A DNA stretch of 17,117 nt from Candidatus Faecivivens stercorigallinarum (GTDB taxonomy: Bacteria; Bacillota; Clostridia; Oscillospirales; Ruminococcaceae). Shown piece after piece: positions 6,893 through 13,988 of the stretch. Within the stretch, counting starts at the first letter, position 1. Every line of letters starts with the position of its first letter. Where the stretch lies: positions 1 through 17,117 of the forward strand of contig DVLN01000150.1 of assembly GCA_018715465.1 (NCBI GenBank), written 5' to 3'. A program made the position numbers and the translations under genes. The notes under the pieces were generated by a model that was given only the letters and a program-made list of their open reading frames with translations, searched no databases and was not told the DNA's origin.

Positions 6893-7573
6893 GTGAATAG
6901 GGAATTTCAGGCGATCTGTAACTACATGGAAAGCTGTATGCGGGACATGGCGCACGACCGGGAACATGTCTGGCGGGTACTGTCTGCGGCGGCCGATATC
7001 GCCCGGCATGTCCCGGAAAAGGTGGATTTACGCATCCTGACTGCCGCCTGCCTGCTGCATGACATCGGACGCCCGGAACAGGACGCCGACCCGTCGGTTG
7101 ACCATGCGGTGGTTGGTGCGGGAAAGGCATACCGTTTTCTGACCGGTATCGGCTGGACAGAGGAGGACGCCGGCCGGGTGCGGGACTGTATCGCTGCCCA
7201 CCGGTACCGGAGCGGGAGCCAACCGCCCGCCGCCATCGAAGGGAAGATTCTGTTTGACGCCGATAAGCTGGATGTCACCGGTGCAATGGGGATTGCCCGG
7301 ACGCTGCTGTACGAGGGGGCGCATGATGAACCGCTCTATCTGATCGGTGCGGATGGAATGCCGTCGGAAGGTAATCTGCCGGGTGAAGAGTCGTTTATCC
7401 ATGAATACTGTTTTAAGCTGTCAAAGCTGGCAGACCGCTTTTTTACCGATTATGCCCGTAATATTGCATTGCGGAGAATGCCGGCGGCAGAACAGTTTTA
7501 TCTCGCGCTGAAAGCTGAAATCACAGAAGGCTGTGCGGCGAGAAACTGGCTGATGGAAAACCTGGGGGACTGA
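6893..7573 (+). CDS. HD-domain phosphohydrolase, uncharacterised
   Basis: A 226-residue member of the HD metal-dependent phosphohydrolase superfamily (COG1418-like). Metal-binding residues visible in order are His21 in AHDREHVWRV, the HD doublet His56-Asp57 in LLHDIGR, AAHRY, and FDADKLD (121-127). The fold is helical with no membrane segment, so it is cytoplasmic. The GTG at 6893 is chosen because GGGAGG (6879-6884) lies 8 bases before it and the first HD-family helix starts just after it. The reading frame stays open further upstream, but that would run through the terminator and small ORF. The substrate is unknown; relatives act on nucleotides or phosphoesters. Confidence 0.85.
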   Translation: MNREFQAICNYMESCMRDMAHDREHVWRVLSAAADIARHVPEKVDLRILTAACLLHDIGRPEQDADPSVDHAVVGAGKAYRFLTGIGWTEEDAGRVRDCIAAHRYRSGSQPPAAIEGKILFDADKLDVTGAMGIARTLLYEGAHDEPLYLIGADGMPSEGNLPGEESFIHEYCFKLSKLADRFFTDYARNIALRRMPAAEQFYLALKAEITEGCAARNWLMENLGD

Positions 7574-7623
7574 GTAAAACGGGTTTATCCCCTCAATCAA
7601 TCATATTGATCGGATATATGGAT

Positions 7624-7672
7624 AAAAAAGTCGGAATCGTCCCATAAACGGGTCGTTTTCCGACCTTTTTTT
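7624..7672 (+). terminator. Intrinsic terminator after the HD-domain gene
   Basis: GTCGGAA (7630-7636) pairs with TTCCGAC (7658-7664), with additional inner pairs of CG and CCC with CG and GGG, followed by seven T residues (7666-7672). An A-run at 7624-7629 on the left would let it act in the other direction too. Confidence 0.85.
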
Positions 7673-7753
7673 CTGCCTGCGGCTGTGTTATCATAAAGAC
7701 AGCGAAAACGGCACCGAATCACACATAGGATTGATTTTGAAAGGATGAGCGCA

Positions 7754-9238
7754 ATGAAACAGGTTTATAATCCCTATCTTCCGCTGACGGAATTTGTCCC
7801 CGACGGTGAACCCCATCTGTTTGACGGACGCGTCTACATCTATGGTTCCCACGACGTCCCCGGCGGCGTCAAATACTGTGAAGGTCATTATGTCACCTGG
7901 TCGGCGCCGGAAGACGACCTGACCGACTGGCGGTATGAAGGCGTCATCTACCGCCGCGACCAGGACCCCTCAAATGCGGATGATAAGATGCAGCTCTGGG
8001 CGCCGGATGTCACCCGCGGCCCGGATGGACGGTATTATATGTATTATTGCTTCTCCTTCTATCCCGAGATCGGGGTTGCGGTCAGCGATTCGCCCGCCGG
8101 ACCGTTTGCATTTTACGGCCATATCCATTATCCCGACGGTAAGGTCCTGCGGGAATTCATGCCGTTTGACCCGGCGGTGCTGACCGATGACGACGGACGG
8201 GTGTATCTCTACTATGGCTTTGCGCCTGCCGCCGAAAAGGAAATGAAGTTCCCCAAACTGTCCGAAGAGGAGCTGGAAAAGGTCCCCGAAGCGAGCCGCG
8301 CAACGATGAAACGGCTGATGGATATTCAATTCGGTGAAAATGGCATGGTCGCCGAACTGGAACCCGATATGCTCACCCTGAAGGAAACGCCCCGCGTGCT
8401 GATTCCCGGCGGTCACCATACCGCAGGTACCGGATTTGAAGGACATGGATTTTTTGAGGCGTCCTCCATCCGCAAGGTCGGCGAAAAATACTACTTTGTC
8501 TACTCTTCCCATAAGAGCCATGAGCTCTGCTATGCGACCAGCGACCGCCCGGACAGCGGCTTTGTCTACGGCGGCACAATCGTTTCCAACGGCGATATCG
8601 GTCTTGATGGACGCACCGTTACGGTCAACACCCTCGGCAACAACCACGGTGGTATGGTCAAGGCAAACGGGGAATGGTACATCTTCTACCACCGCCAGAC
8701 CAACGGCACTGAATATTCCCGTCAGGGCTGTGCCGAAAAGATCGAGATTCTCCCCGACGGCAGCATCCCGCAGGTAGAGATCACCTCCTGCGGCCTGAAT
8801 GGCGGCCCTCTCTGCGGAAAAGGCGACTACCCGGCCGCGATTGCCTGCCACCTGACCAGCCCCACAACGACTGCTTCGATCAACTACAACAACCCGGTCA
8901 TGAAGACCCAGACCCGTATCACCGAGGAAACGGTAAACGATGAGCATATCCCGTTTGTCACCGCTGTCGGGGATGGGACGGTACTTGGATACAAGTATTT
9001 CCGGTTTGACCAGCTGGGCGGCGTAACCCTGACGGTGCGGGGAAGCTTTGACGGCACCGTCACCCTTTCGACCGACAGTGAAGGCAGCGAAAACGCTGTT
9101 GCGACCGCAGTTTCGGTCAACAGCAGTGACTGGACAGCGGTAGAGCTGGATGCACCGGTTTTGACTGGTGATCATGCGCTTTATCTGCATTTTGCCGGAA
9201 CGGGCAGCATGGACGTTCGCACAGTGACGCTCAGATAA
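7754..9238 (+). CDS. GH43 family glycosidase (beta-xylosidase / alpha-arabinofuranosidase type) with CBM6-like C-terminus
   Basis: A 494-residue five-bladed beta-propeller glycosidase acting on hemicellulose-derived oligosaccharides such as xylo- or arabino-oligosaccharides. Catalytic residues by family position are Asp17 in VPDGEPH (base), Asp139 in PFDPAVL (pKa modulator) and Glu235 in GFFEASSIRK (acid). The C-terminal part (about 370-494), including LGYKYFRF, resembles a CBM6-like beta-sandwich. No signal peptide is seen, so it works inside the cell on imported sugars. I place the start at ATG 7754: AAAGGA (7740-7745) is 8 bases ahead of it, whereas an in-frame ATG at 7745 overlaps that site. 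It is flanked by terminators on both sides and appears monocistronic. The exact sugar specificity cannot be read from the sequence. Confidence 0.92.
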   Translation: MKQVYNPYLPLTEFVPDGEPHLFDGRVYIYGSHDVPGGVKYCEGHYVTWSAPEDDLTDWRYEGVIYRRDQDPSNADDKMQLWAPDVTRGPDGRYYMYYCFSFYPEIGVAVSDSPAGPFAFYGHIHYPDGKVLREFMPFDPAVLTDDDGRVYLYYGFAPAAEKEMKFPKLSEEELEKVPEASRATMKRLMDIQFGENGMVAELEPDMLTLKETPRVLIPGGHHTAGTGFEGHGFFEASSIRKVGEKYYFVYSSHKSHELCYATSDRPDSGFVYGGTIVSNGDIGLDGRTVTVNTLGNNHGGMVKANGEWYIFYHRQTNGTEYSRQGCAEKIEILPDGSIPQVEITSCGLNGGPLCGKGDYPAAIACHLTSPTTTASINYNNPVMKTQTRITEETVNDEHIPFVTAVGDGTVLGYKYFRFDQLGGVTLTVRGSFDGTVTLSTDSEGSENAVATAVSVNSSDWTAVELDAPVLTGDHALYLHFAGTGSMDVRTVTLR

Positions 9239-9252
9239 TGGATACAAATAAT

Positions 9253-9292
9253 AGCAGCCCTGCAGCTGGCCGAAGCCAGCTGTAGGGCTGTT
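9253..9292. terminator. Long stem-loop between convergent genes
   Basis: An 18-base arm (9253-9270) pairs along its whole length with 9275-9292, with two G-T wobbles, around a CGAA loop. It lies between the GH43 gene and the convergent YcxB-like gene. There is no good T-tract in the plus direction; the minus direction continues with a T-rich stretch (complement of 9241-9252), so it fits a terminator of the minus-strand gene better, or an mRNA 3' end barrier for both. Confidence 0.65.
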
Positions 9293-9310
9293 GCGCTTGA
9301 TGCAAGGATT

Positions 9311-10079
9311 TCAGACTTCAATAAAGGCAATTTTCTGTCGGATAAACTCGTCAAACTGTTCGGGTGTCCAGTCCTGCAAATCGTTTTTTTGCAGGACCGT
9401 CAGCCCTTCTTTCCATCCAAGCAGATAAAGGTCTTTGGATGCAATGATGCAGACGATTTCGTCATATCCAACCGGCTGTTTCTGACTGGCAGTGTCCAAC
9501 TCAGCACCGTTTTCTGAAAAAAAGAAGATGGGTGACAGCCGTTTGCTGCCGCTGGCTGAGCAGCGTACCGGCTGCCTGGTCGTAGGGATTTTTCTTTTTC
9601 CGCTTCCATGGGATTAGAGACACAATGCCAAGCACCAGCGCCGGAATGCCGAGATACAACATCCTTCCAAGCTCTGCCGGGTTGCCAAGTGCTCCGAAAC
9701 AGAGCAGCAGCCCCAGCAGCAGGTTGAGAATCCCGCCGGTTTTATGCAGCCTGCGCCAGAGGATGGCCGTTCCGGTTCCATACCCTGCCGCGCCTGCCAC
9801 AAGCAGGATGACCATTTCCGGTTCCATCAGCCCGGTCATCAGCAGCAATACACCGAGTATCCAGTCGATGACCCCGAGGGCCGACCGGTATATCTGGCGG
9901 AAACGGAGTTTTTCGCTGGGAAGTTTTGGCAGGCTATTCAATTTGTCGGTCAGTTTCCAAAGCCTCGGATACTGGGTGCGGGAGCAGATTTCGGTCAGCT
10001 TTTCAAGCGCTATGCCCAGCTGCTGACGGGCGTCAGGTGTCTGGACCGGCGTCATGTTGAACAGGAAATTTTTCTCCAT
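9311..10079 (-). pseudogene. YcxB-like four-helix membrane protein gene, frameshifted in an A7 run
   Basis: The upstream part encodes a membrane protein with four hydrophobic segments (SALGVIDWILGVLLLMTGL, MVILLVAGAAGYGTGTAILW, GGILNLLLGLLLCFGAL, MLYLGIPALVLGIVSLIPW) and stops at 9501. The continuing C-terminal YcxB-like domain (YDEIVCIIASKDLYLL...) is in the next frame and stops at 9311. The two join at seven consecutive A residues on the plus strand (9519-9525); removing one gives THLLFSENGAELDTASQ and a 255-residue protein. ATG 10079 is chosen for its spacing of 8 from GAGG; ATG 10082 is an alternative. The function of YcxB-like proteins is unknown. The break could be a true mutation, a slippage-controlled gene or a sequencing error. 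Confidence 0.75.
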
Positions 10080-10120
10080 CATTTTCACCTCGTCTGGCAG
10101 GATGTTGTCTGTTTGCCCTG

Positions 10121-10129
10121 ATTATAGCA
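10121..10129 (-). promoter_or_regulatory. Extended -10 promoter of the YcxB-like gene
   Basis: On the minus strand TGCTATAAT is an extended -10 (TGn plus perfect TATAAT, the latter at 10121-10126). No convincing -35 box is present, which is common for extended -10 promoters. It predicts a leader of about 35 bases. Confidence 0.55.
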
Positions 10130-10163
10130 TAATGGCAGCCGGGGAGTGGTGAAAGAATTTTAA

Positions 10164-10198
10164 ACATCTTTCAACGCAAGATGTCAAAAAGCTGACAT
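10164..10198. promoter_or_regulatory. Overlapping inverted repeats between the divergent YcxB-like and AraC genes
   Basis: ACATCTT (10164-10170) is an inverted copy of AAGATGT (10178-10184), 7 bases apart. ATGTC (10181-10185) is an inverted copy of GACAT (10194-10198), 8 bases apart. They lie upstream of both divergent promoters and are candidate binding sites, possibly for the adjacent AraC-family regulator. Confidence 0.35.
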
Positions 10199-10205
10199 TT
10201 CGGCC

Positions 10206-10234
10206 TTTTCATCCATTTTGCAGTCTGGTATAAT
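10206..10234 (+). promoter_or_regulatory. Promoter of the AraC-family gene
   Basis: TTTTCA (10206-10211), 17 bases, then TATAAT (10229-10234) preceded by TG at -15/-14, an extended -10. The transcription start would fall near 10241, at the edge of the ribosome binding site AAGGAGG (10240-10246), giving an unusually short leader. Confidence 0.55.
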
Positions 10235-10254
10235 GGGAAAAAGGAGGTGTCGGC

Positions 10255-11085
10255 GTGCGGCATGAGATTATTTTGCAGGACCCGGCGGCAGGTGCGCATT
10301 TCTTCCATTCCCGCAGCGGCGGAAACAGCGTAACCCCTCACTGGCATCACAGTCTGGAGATCCTCTATCTTCGCGCTGGCAGCCTGCGGGTGGAGTATCC
10401 CGACCATTGCGAGACGGTCGAAGCGGGGGAATTTACGCTGATCAACTCCTGCACCGTCCACGCGGTGGTCAGCAGACCAAATGACGCGCTGGTCCTGCAA
10501 ATTCCGATTGAGCTGTTTGAGGGGCAGGTCGAAAATTATGAGCTGCTGATGTTTACCCTTCCGCCGCCCGGTACCGAAGGGGAGGGTGGTATCAAACGGG
10601 AGGTCATCCGGGAACTTCTCGACCAGATGCTGGATTTGTGCGATGAGCGGCCGGAAGGGTATCTGCTTGCATTTAAAAGCCTGCTGTACCGGCTTTTGTA
10701 TCTGCTGGTCCGGGACTTTTCGGTTCGGAAGGTGCGGGGGGAGTATGAGCATTCCCTGCGGCACCTTGACCGGCTTCAACAGATGATTGGCTGTATCGAA
10801 GCAAATTATAACCGGCGGATACGGGTACGGGACATCGCCGAAATGCTGGGATACAGTGAAGATTATCTGTCCAGAATTTTTCGCAAGCAGATGGGGATTG
10901 GCATTGTCGATTATCTGTACGAGATCCGGTTGGGGCATGTCTACAACGACCTGCTGACCAGCGACCGGCCAGTCGGGGAGATTTTTGAACAGCACGGGTG
11001 TTTTAACCGCAAACTGGCTGTCCGGCTGTTCCGTCAGCGGTACGGAGCGGCGCCGGGTGAACTCCGCCGGCAGACCAGACGGTAA
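10255..11085 (+). CDS. AraC-family transcriptional regulator with cupin sensor domain
   Basis: A 276-residue DNA-binding regulator. The N-terminal half is a cupin-like effector domain with HWHHSLEILYLRAG (His29, His31 and Glu35 on the first cupin motif). The C-terminal half is the AraC/XylS DNA-binding domain: first helix-turn-helix around residues 190-214 (RDIAEMLGYSEDYLSRIFRKQ) and the second around 240-270, ending in YGAAPGELR. The second helix-turn-helix is degenerate compared with the usual GF..-S-FsR-FK pattern. The start is the GTG at 10255, 8 bases after GGAGG. Family knowledge suggests it senses a sugar or related ligand and may control a nearby carbohydrate gene such as the GH43, but the sequence does not show a target. 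Confidence 0.9.
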   Translation: MRHEIILQDPAAGAHFFHSRSGGNSVTPHWHHSLEILYLRAGSLRVEYPDHCETVEAGEFTLINSCTVHAVVSRPNDALVLQIPIELFEGQVENYELLMFTLPPPGTEGEGGIKREVIRELLDQMLDLCDERPEGYLLAFKSLLYRLLYLLVRDFSVRKVRGEYEHSLRHLDRLQQMIGCIEANYNRRIRVRDIAEMLGYSEDYLSRIFRKQMGIGIVDYLYEIRLGHVYNDLLTSDRPVGEIFEQHGCFNRKLAVRLFRQRYGAAPGELRRQTRR

Positions 11086-11092
11086 AAGAAAA

Positions 11093-11126
11093 ACACGCCA
11101 GAAGTCGTCCTTCCAGCGTGTCTTTT
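11093..11126 (+). terminator. Intrinsic terminator after the AraC-family gene
   Basis: ACACGC (11093-11098) pairs with GCGTGT (11116-11121), with an inner GAAG/CTTC stem, a 5-base loop and TTTT at 11123-11126. The A-rich stretch on its left (11084-11093) allows it to stop the convergent rubredoxin transcript as well. Confidence 0.7.
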
Positions 11127-11141
11127 GCGCCTTACGAAAAA

Positions 11142-11273
11142 TCAATCCTGTTTTTCGAACATGTCCTTGCCGACGCCGCACAGCGGGCAGACATAATCGT
11201 CGCCCAGTTCCTCAAAGGGAACGTCGCCGTCGTAAACATAACCACATACGGTGCATACATATTTTGCTTCCAT
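11142..11273 (-). CDS. Rubredoxin (short, 43 residues)
   Basis: A small cytoplasmic iron-sulfur-free Fe(Cys)4 electron carrier. The four iron ligands are Cys7 and Cys10 in YVCTVCGYVYDG, and Cys29 and Cys32 in YVCPLCGVGKDMFEK. The loop between the two knuckles is about ten residues shorter than in classical 52-residue rubredoxins, as in rubredoxin domains found fused to flavin-reductase or rubrerythrin-like proteins. ATG 11273 is chosen because AGGAGG (complement of 11283-11288) is 9 bases ahead; an upstream ATG at 11279 is only 3 bases away from it. It starts 16 bases after the stop of the flavin-reductase gene and shares its transcript. Probable role: passing electrons from or to that flavoprotein in oxygen/peroxide defence. 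Confidence 0.95.
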   Translation of the reverse strand: MEAKYVCTVCGYVYDGDVPFEELGDDYVCPLCGVGKDMFEKQD

Positions 11274-11289
11274 GTTCATTTTCCTCCTG

Positions 11290-11799
11290 TTAGTCTTCGG
11301 GCTGATAGGTCGGAGCGTTTTTGGGGCTCTTGCCCTTGATTACCCGGTGATAATATGAGTAGGTCATCGGGGCCGCGGTCGAAAACCGTTCCGCTCCGGT
11401 TACCTCACCGATAAAAATAGTGTGGGTGCCGCAGTCGTGCGAGTCGATCAGCTTGCAGGTGATGACACCGCAGCTGTCCGCGACTGCCGGCAGGAAATTA
11501 ACCAGCTTCTGGCCGACCTCGGCAAATTTTTCGACCGCAGGGTCAGCCGCCGACTGGAATCCGAATGCGCCAATAATCCGGGGATTGCTCTGCTCGGTCA
11601 GAATGGAAACGGCAAATTTTTCCGACTGTCTGATACATCCGTTGGTATAATTATCCTTGTTGACGCTGACGGCAATGGTCATCGGCGAGGCGGTAATCTG
11701 CATCACGCTGTTGGCGATACAGCCGACAGCCCGTCCTTCATCCCAGGTTGTGATCGCGTATACCCCATAAGAGAGGTCATAAAGTACTGTTGCATCCAT
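11290..11799 (-). CDS. Flavin-reductase-like FMN-binding protein (split high-molecular-weight rubredoxin partner)
   Basis: A 169-residue split-barrel flavoprotein of the flavin reductase (DIM6/NTAB) family. Hallmarks are LSYGVYAITTWDEGRAVGCIANSVMQITASP near the N-terminus, where FMN binds, SILTEQSNPRIIGAFG, and the C-terminal YSYYHRVIKGKSPKNAPTY. This arrangement is that of the flavin domain of clostridial/Moorella high-molecular-weight rubredoxin (Hrb), in which a rubredoxin domain is fused behind it; here the rubredoxin is a separate gene immediately downstream. The start ATG 11799 is placed 8 bases after AGGAGG; an in-frame ATG at 11829 has no such site. Its likely role is NAD(P)H- or rubredoxin-linked electron transfer to flavodiiron protein or other oxygen-reducing enzymes. 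Confidence 0.9.
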   Translation of the reverse strand: MDATVLYDLSYGVYAITTWDEGRAVGCIANSVMQITASPMTIAVSVNKDNYTNGCIRQSEKFAVSILTEQSNPRIIGAFGFQSAADPAVEKFAEVGQKLVNFLPAVADSCGVITCKLIDSHDCGTHTIFIGEVTGAERFSTAAPMTYSYYHRVIKGKSPKNAPTYQPED

Positions 11800-11843
11800 C
11801 TGTTCCGCCTCCTGAATTATGCTGGTCATTTTCCCACAAAACA

Positions 11844-11865
11844 GACAACCGGTGTTGTGGTTGTC
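11844..11865 (-). promoter_or_regulatory. Perfect hairpin in the flavin-reductase leader
   Basis: GACAACC (11844-11850) and GGTTGTC (11859-11865) form a perfect 7-bp inverted repeat with an 8-base loop, between the palindromic operator and the ribosome binding site, so it lies in the transcribed leader. No T-tract follows; its role is unknown (mRNA stability or protein site). Confidence 0.45.
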
Positions 11866-11870
11866 AATAA

Positions 11871-11889
11871 ATTTAGAATAATTCTAAAT
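11871..11889. promoter_or_regulatory. PerR-type palindromic operator
   Basis: ATTTAGAATAATTCTAAAT is a perfect 9-1-9 palindrome. Its core TTAGAAT-A-ATTCTAA has the 7-1-7 geometry of the PerR box (TTATAATnATTATAA), differing at one position per half. It lies just downstream of the -10 box, spanning the start of the flavin-reductase/rubredoxin transcript, a typical repressor position. PerR control of rubredoxin and related oxygen-defence genes is established in clostridia. Confidence 0.7.
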
Positions 11890-11899
11890 CATTGAAGAA

Positions 11900-11928
11900 A
11901 TTATACCATATTCTCCCTAGCTTGTAAA
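11900..11928 (-). promoter_or_regulatory. Strong promoter of the flavin-reductase/rubredoxin operon
   Basis: On the minus strand TTTACA (11923-11928), a 17-base spacer and TATAAT (11900-11905), also with a TG extension. The predicted start is near 11893, giving a leader of about 95 bases. Confidence 0.8.
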
Positions 11929-11992
11929 GAGATATTTTTACACAAAGAATATGCCCTGCTTTTGGCAGAATAATGCAAACCGGCAAAAAATG

Positions 11993-12001
11993 TGCTATAC
12001 T
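11993..12001 (+). promoter_or_regulatory. Extended -10 promoter of folC
   Basis: TGCTATACT: TG extension and a TATACT -10 box (11996-12001), about 40 bases before the folC start codon. The -35 region is poor. Confidence 0.5.
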
Positions 12002-12043
12002 GATAAAAATAAGCATAAGATTTTGATGCAAAGGACGGTTGAC

Positions 12044-13327
12044 ATGAACAGGATACAGACGTTTCAGCAGGCAATAGATTATATTCACGCCCGGCCCCGA
12101 CTGCGGCTGGAAGGGGATGAGGCGTCCAGCCGGGCGGCAGCTTTTCTGCACCGGTTGGGAAACCCCGGTCGCGGCCTGCGGCTGGTCCATATCACTGGGA
12201 CCAACGGCAAAGGCTCTGCCGCCGCGATGCTTTCCTCGATGCTGACTGCATCCGGGTGCAGGACGGGGCTGTTTATCTCGCCGTATGTGCTGGAATTCCG
12301 GGAGCGGATACAGATTGATCATGAGATGCTTCCCCAAAAAGCACTTGTCCGGCTGGTCGAACAGGCGGCCGGGGCGGTTGAAGAGATGGACAGGGGAGGG
12401 TCACCGGTCAACGAGTTTATTCTGGATTTCGGGCTTGCGATGCTGTGGTTTGAGCAGCAAGGATGTTCCGCCGCTGTTATTGAGGCAGGAATTGGCGGAC
12501 GGCATGACGCGACCTGCTGCCTGCCGCCGCCGGCACTGTCGGTGATCATGGGAATCGGGCTGGACCATACCGCCGTCCTCGGCGATACGCCGGCAGAAAT
12601 CGCAAGGGACAAATCCGCAATCATTAAGGGAAATCCTGCACTGCTCTATCCTGAGCAGCCGCCCGAAGCGATGGCGGTTGTGATGGAGCAATGCGCCAAT
12701 ACTGGTTCAGAACTGGTCATTCCCAGCCTGCGGGAGGTGGAGATTCTGTCGGAGGGGCTGACCGGGACGATCTTCCGATATGGTGGGCAGGACTATTCAC
12801 TGCCGCTGCTGGGCCGCTATCAGGTTAAAAACGCGGTGACGGCCATCACCGGCGGAAAGATGCTGGGGCTGGATGAGCAGACTATCCAAAAGGGGATTGC
12901 ACAGGTATCCTTTCCCTGCCGTCTGGAGCTTGTACGCACTGCGCCGCCGGTCATTATCGACGGTGCGCATAATCTGCATGGAATGAACGCGCTGAAAGAG
13001 AGTCTGCCGCCCCTGCTGGGGGATAGGCGTCCGGTTCTGCTGGTGGGGATGCTGCGGGACAAGGATTTTTCCGATGCACTTTCGGCAGTTGCGCCGCTCG
13101 CCGAAAAGATCATCACCGTCGCGGTTGATAATCCCCGCACCACGTCTGCCCAGGAGACAGCAGCTGCCGCCCGGACGGGCTGTGAAGATGTCCGGGCCGT
13201 CGACGACTGGAGAGAGGGGCTGTCACAGGCGCTGGAACTTGCACAGAATGAGGAGCGGGCGCTGGTCATCTGCGGATCGCTTTATCTGGCGGCAGACTGC
13301 CGCGCATGGCTGAATGAGACAAAATAA
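12044..13327 (+). CDS. folC: Folylpolyglutamate synthase / dihydrofolate synthase FolC
   Basis: A 427-residue cytoplasmic Mur-ligase-family enzyme that adds glutamate to dihydropteroate and/or folates using ATP. Visible motifs are the P-loop GTNGKGS (52-58), the folate-binding loop region SPYVLEFRERIQID, AVIEAGIGGRHDAT with the metal-binding Glu, MGIGLDHTAVLGDTPAEIARDKSAI, GRYQVKNAVTA and DGAHNLHGM (306-314), the start of the C-terminal domain signature. ATG 12044 is chosen for AAAGGA (12030-12035) 8 bases upstream; the frame is open further upstream, but that would cover the promoter. It is a single gene ended by a perfect terminator. Confidence 0.95.
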   Translation: MNRIQTFQQAIDYIHARPRLRLEGDEASSRAAAFLHRLGNPGRGLRLVHITGTNGKGSAAAMLSSMLTASGCRTGLFISPYVLEFRERIQIDHEMLPQKALVRLVEQAAGAVEEMDRGGSPVNEFILDFGLAMLWFEQQGCSAAVIEAGIGGRHDATCCLPPPALSVIMGIGLDHTAVLGDTPAEIARDKSAIIKGNPALLYPEQPPEAMAVVMEQCANTGSELVIPSLREVEILSEGLTGTIFRYGGQDYSLPLLGRYQVKNAVTAITGGKMLGLDEQTIQKGIAQVSFPCRLELVRTAPPVIIDGAHNLHGMNALKESLPPLLGDRRPVLLVGMLRDKDFSDALSAVAPLAEKIITVAVDNPRTTSAQETAAAARTGCEDVRAVDDWREGLSQALELAQNEERALVICGSLYLAADCRAWLNETK

Positions 13328-13328
13328 G

Positions 13329-13362
13329 AAAAACGGTCAGGTGTTAAAGCCTGACCGTTTTT
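13329..13362. terminator. Bidirectional intrinsic terminator between folC and the XRE gene
   Basis: A perfect 13-bp stem, AAAAACGGTCAGG (13329-13341) with CCTGACCGTTTTT (13350-13362), and an 8-base loop. The A-run and T-run at its ends make it work for both convergent genes. Confidence 0.92.
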
Positions 13363-13368
13363 GTATAC

Positions 13369-13926
13369 CTATAGCTTGCGGCACTGCCTGATGAGCTGTT
13401 TGAGCTTTTCAATTCCGGGCCGCAGTCTGTCGTATGCCATCAGTATCACGCCTGCTGCCAGGACAGCACACCACAGCCAGAAAAACCATTCCAGATGGTG
13501 CGTTTTCAGAAATCCCGGCAGACCGGTATAGACCCTTGTCCATTCCACTCCGGCCGGTGAAACCGAATAAACGCATGGATAGACCGAGCTGAGCACGCCC
13601 AGAACCAGCAAGATGACCAGGGAAAGGCCGCTGGTGGCACCTCCGGCGATCAGCCGCACAAGACGCGGGTTTGCTTTTTTGATACTGGCAGCGGGGGCGG
13701 GTTGTCCGCCGCCATGGGTCATGCTGTCACATTCTTCCAATAGCAGGTAATCGGTCGTGACCTGAAACAGTTTGCTCAGGCGGATGACATTTTCCGTGTC
13801 GGGCATGGCTGTATCGGATTCCCATTTGGAGATTGCCTGACGGGAAATGTTGATCTGTGCGGCGAGCTGTTCCTGTGAAAGGCCGCTGGATTTTCGGAGC
13901 AGCTGCAATTTTTCACCGAATGTCAT
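13369..13926 (-). CDS. XRE-family regulator with two membrane helices
   Basis: A 185-residue protein. Residues 1-65 form a Cro/CI-type helix-turn-helix domain (KLQLLRKSSGLSQEQLAAQINISRQAISKWES...MPDTENVIRLSKLFQVTTDYLL). A linker follows, and then two hydrophobic helices around 93-115 (TSGLSLVILLVLGVLSSV) and 145-165 (WFFWLWCAVLAAGVILMA), ending in a basic tail. This architecture, a DNA-binding domain tethered to the membrane, is widespread in Firmicutes, mostly uncharacterised. ATG 13926 has AAGGAGG 9 bases upstream. A promoter and two 11-bp direct repeats lie just upstream. Targets are unknown; autoregulation is possible. Confidence 0.9.
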   Translation of the reverse strand: MTFGEKLQLLRKSSGLSQEQLAAQINISRQAISKWESDTAMPDTENVIRLSKLFQVTTDYLLLEECDSMTHGGGQPAPAASIKKANPRLVRLIAGGATSGLSLVILLVLGVLSSVYPCVYSVSPAGVEWTRVYTGLPGFLKTHHLEWFFWLWCAVLAAGVILMAYDRLRPGIEKLKQLIRQCRKL

Positions 13927-13952
13927 AGTCGGGGACCTCCTTTGCTGTTTTC

Positions 13953-13981
13953 AGGATAACATCTGTCCCGCAGAATGTCTA
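13953..13981 (-). promoter_or_regulatory. Promoter of the XRE gene
   Basis: On the minus strand TAGACA (13976-13981), 17 bases, TATCCT (13953-13958). The -35 matches 5 of 6 consensus positions and the -10 matches 4 of 6. Confidence 0.5.
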
Positions 13982-13988
13982 TCAGCTC

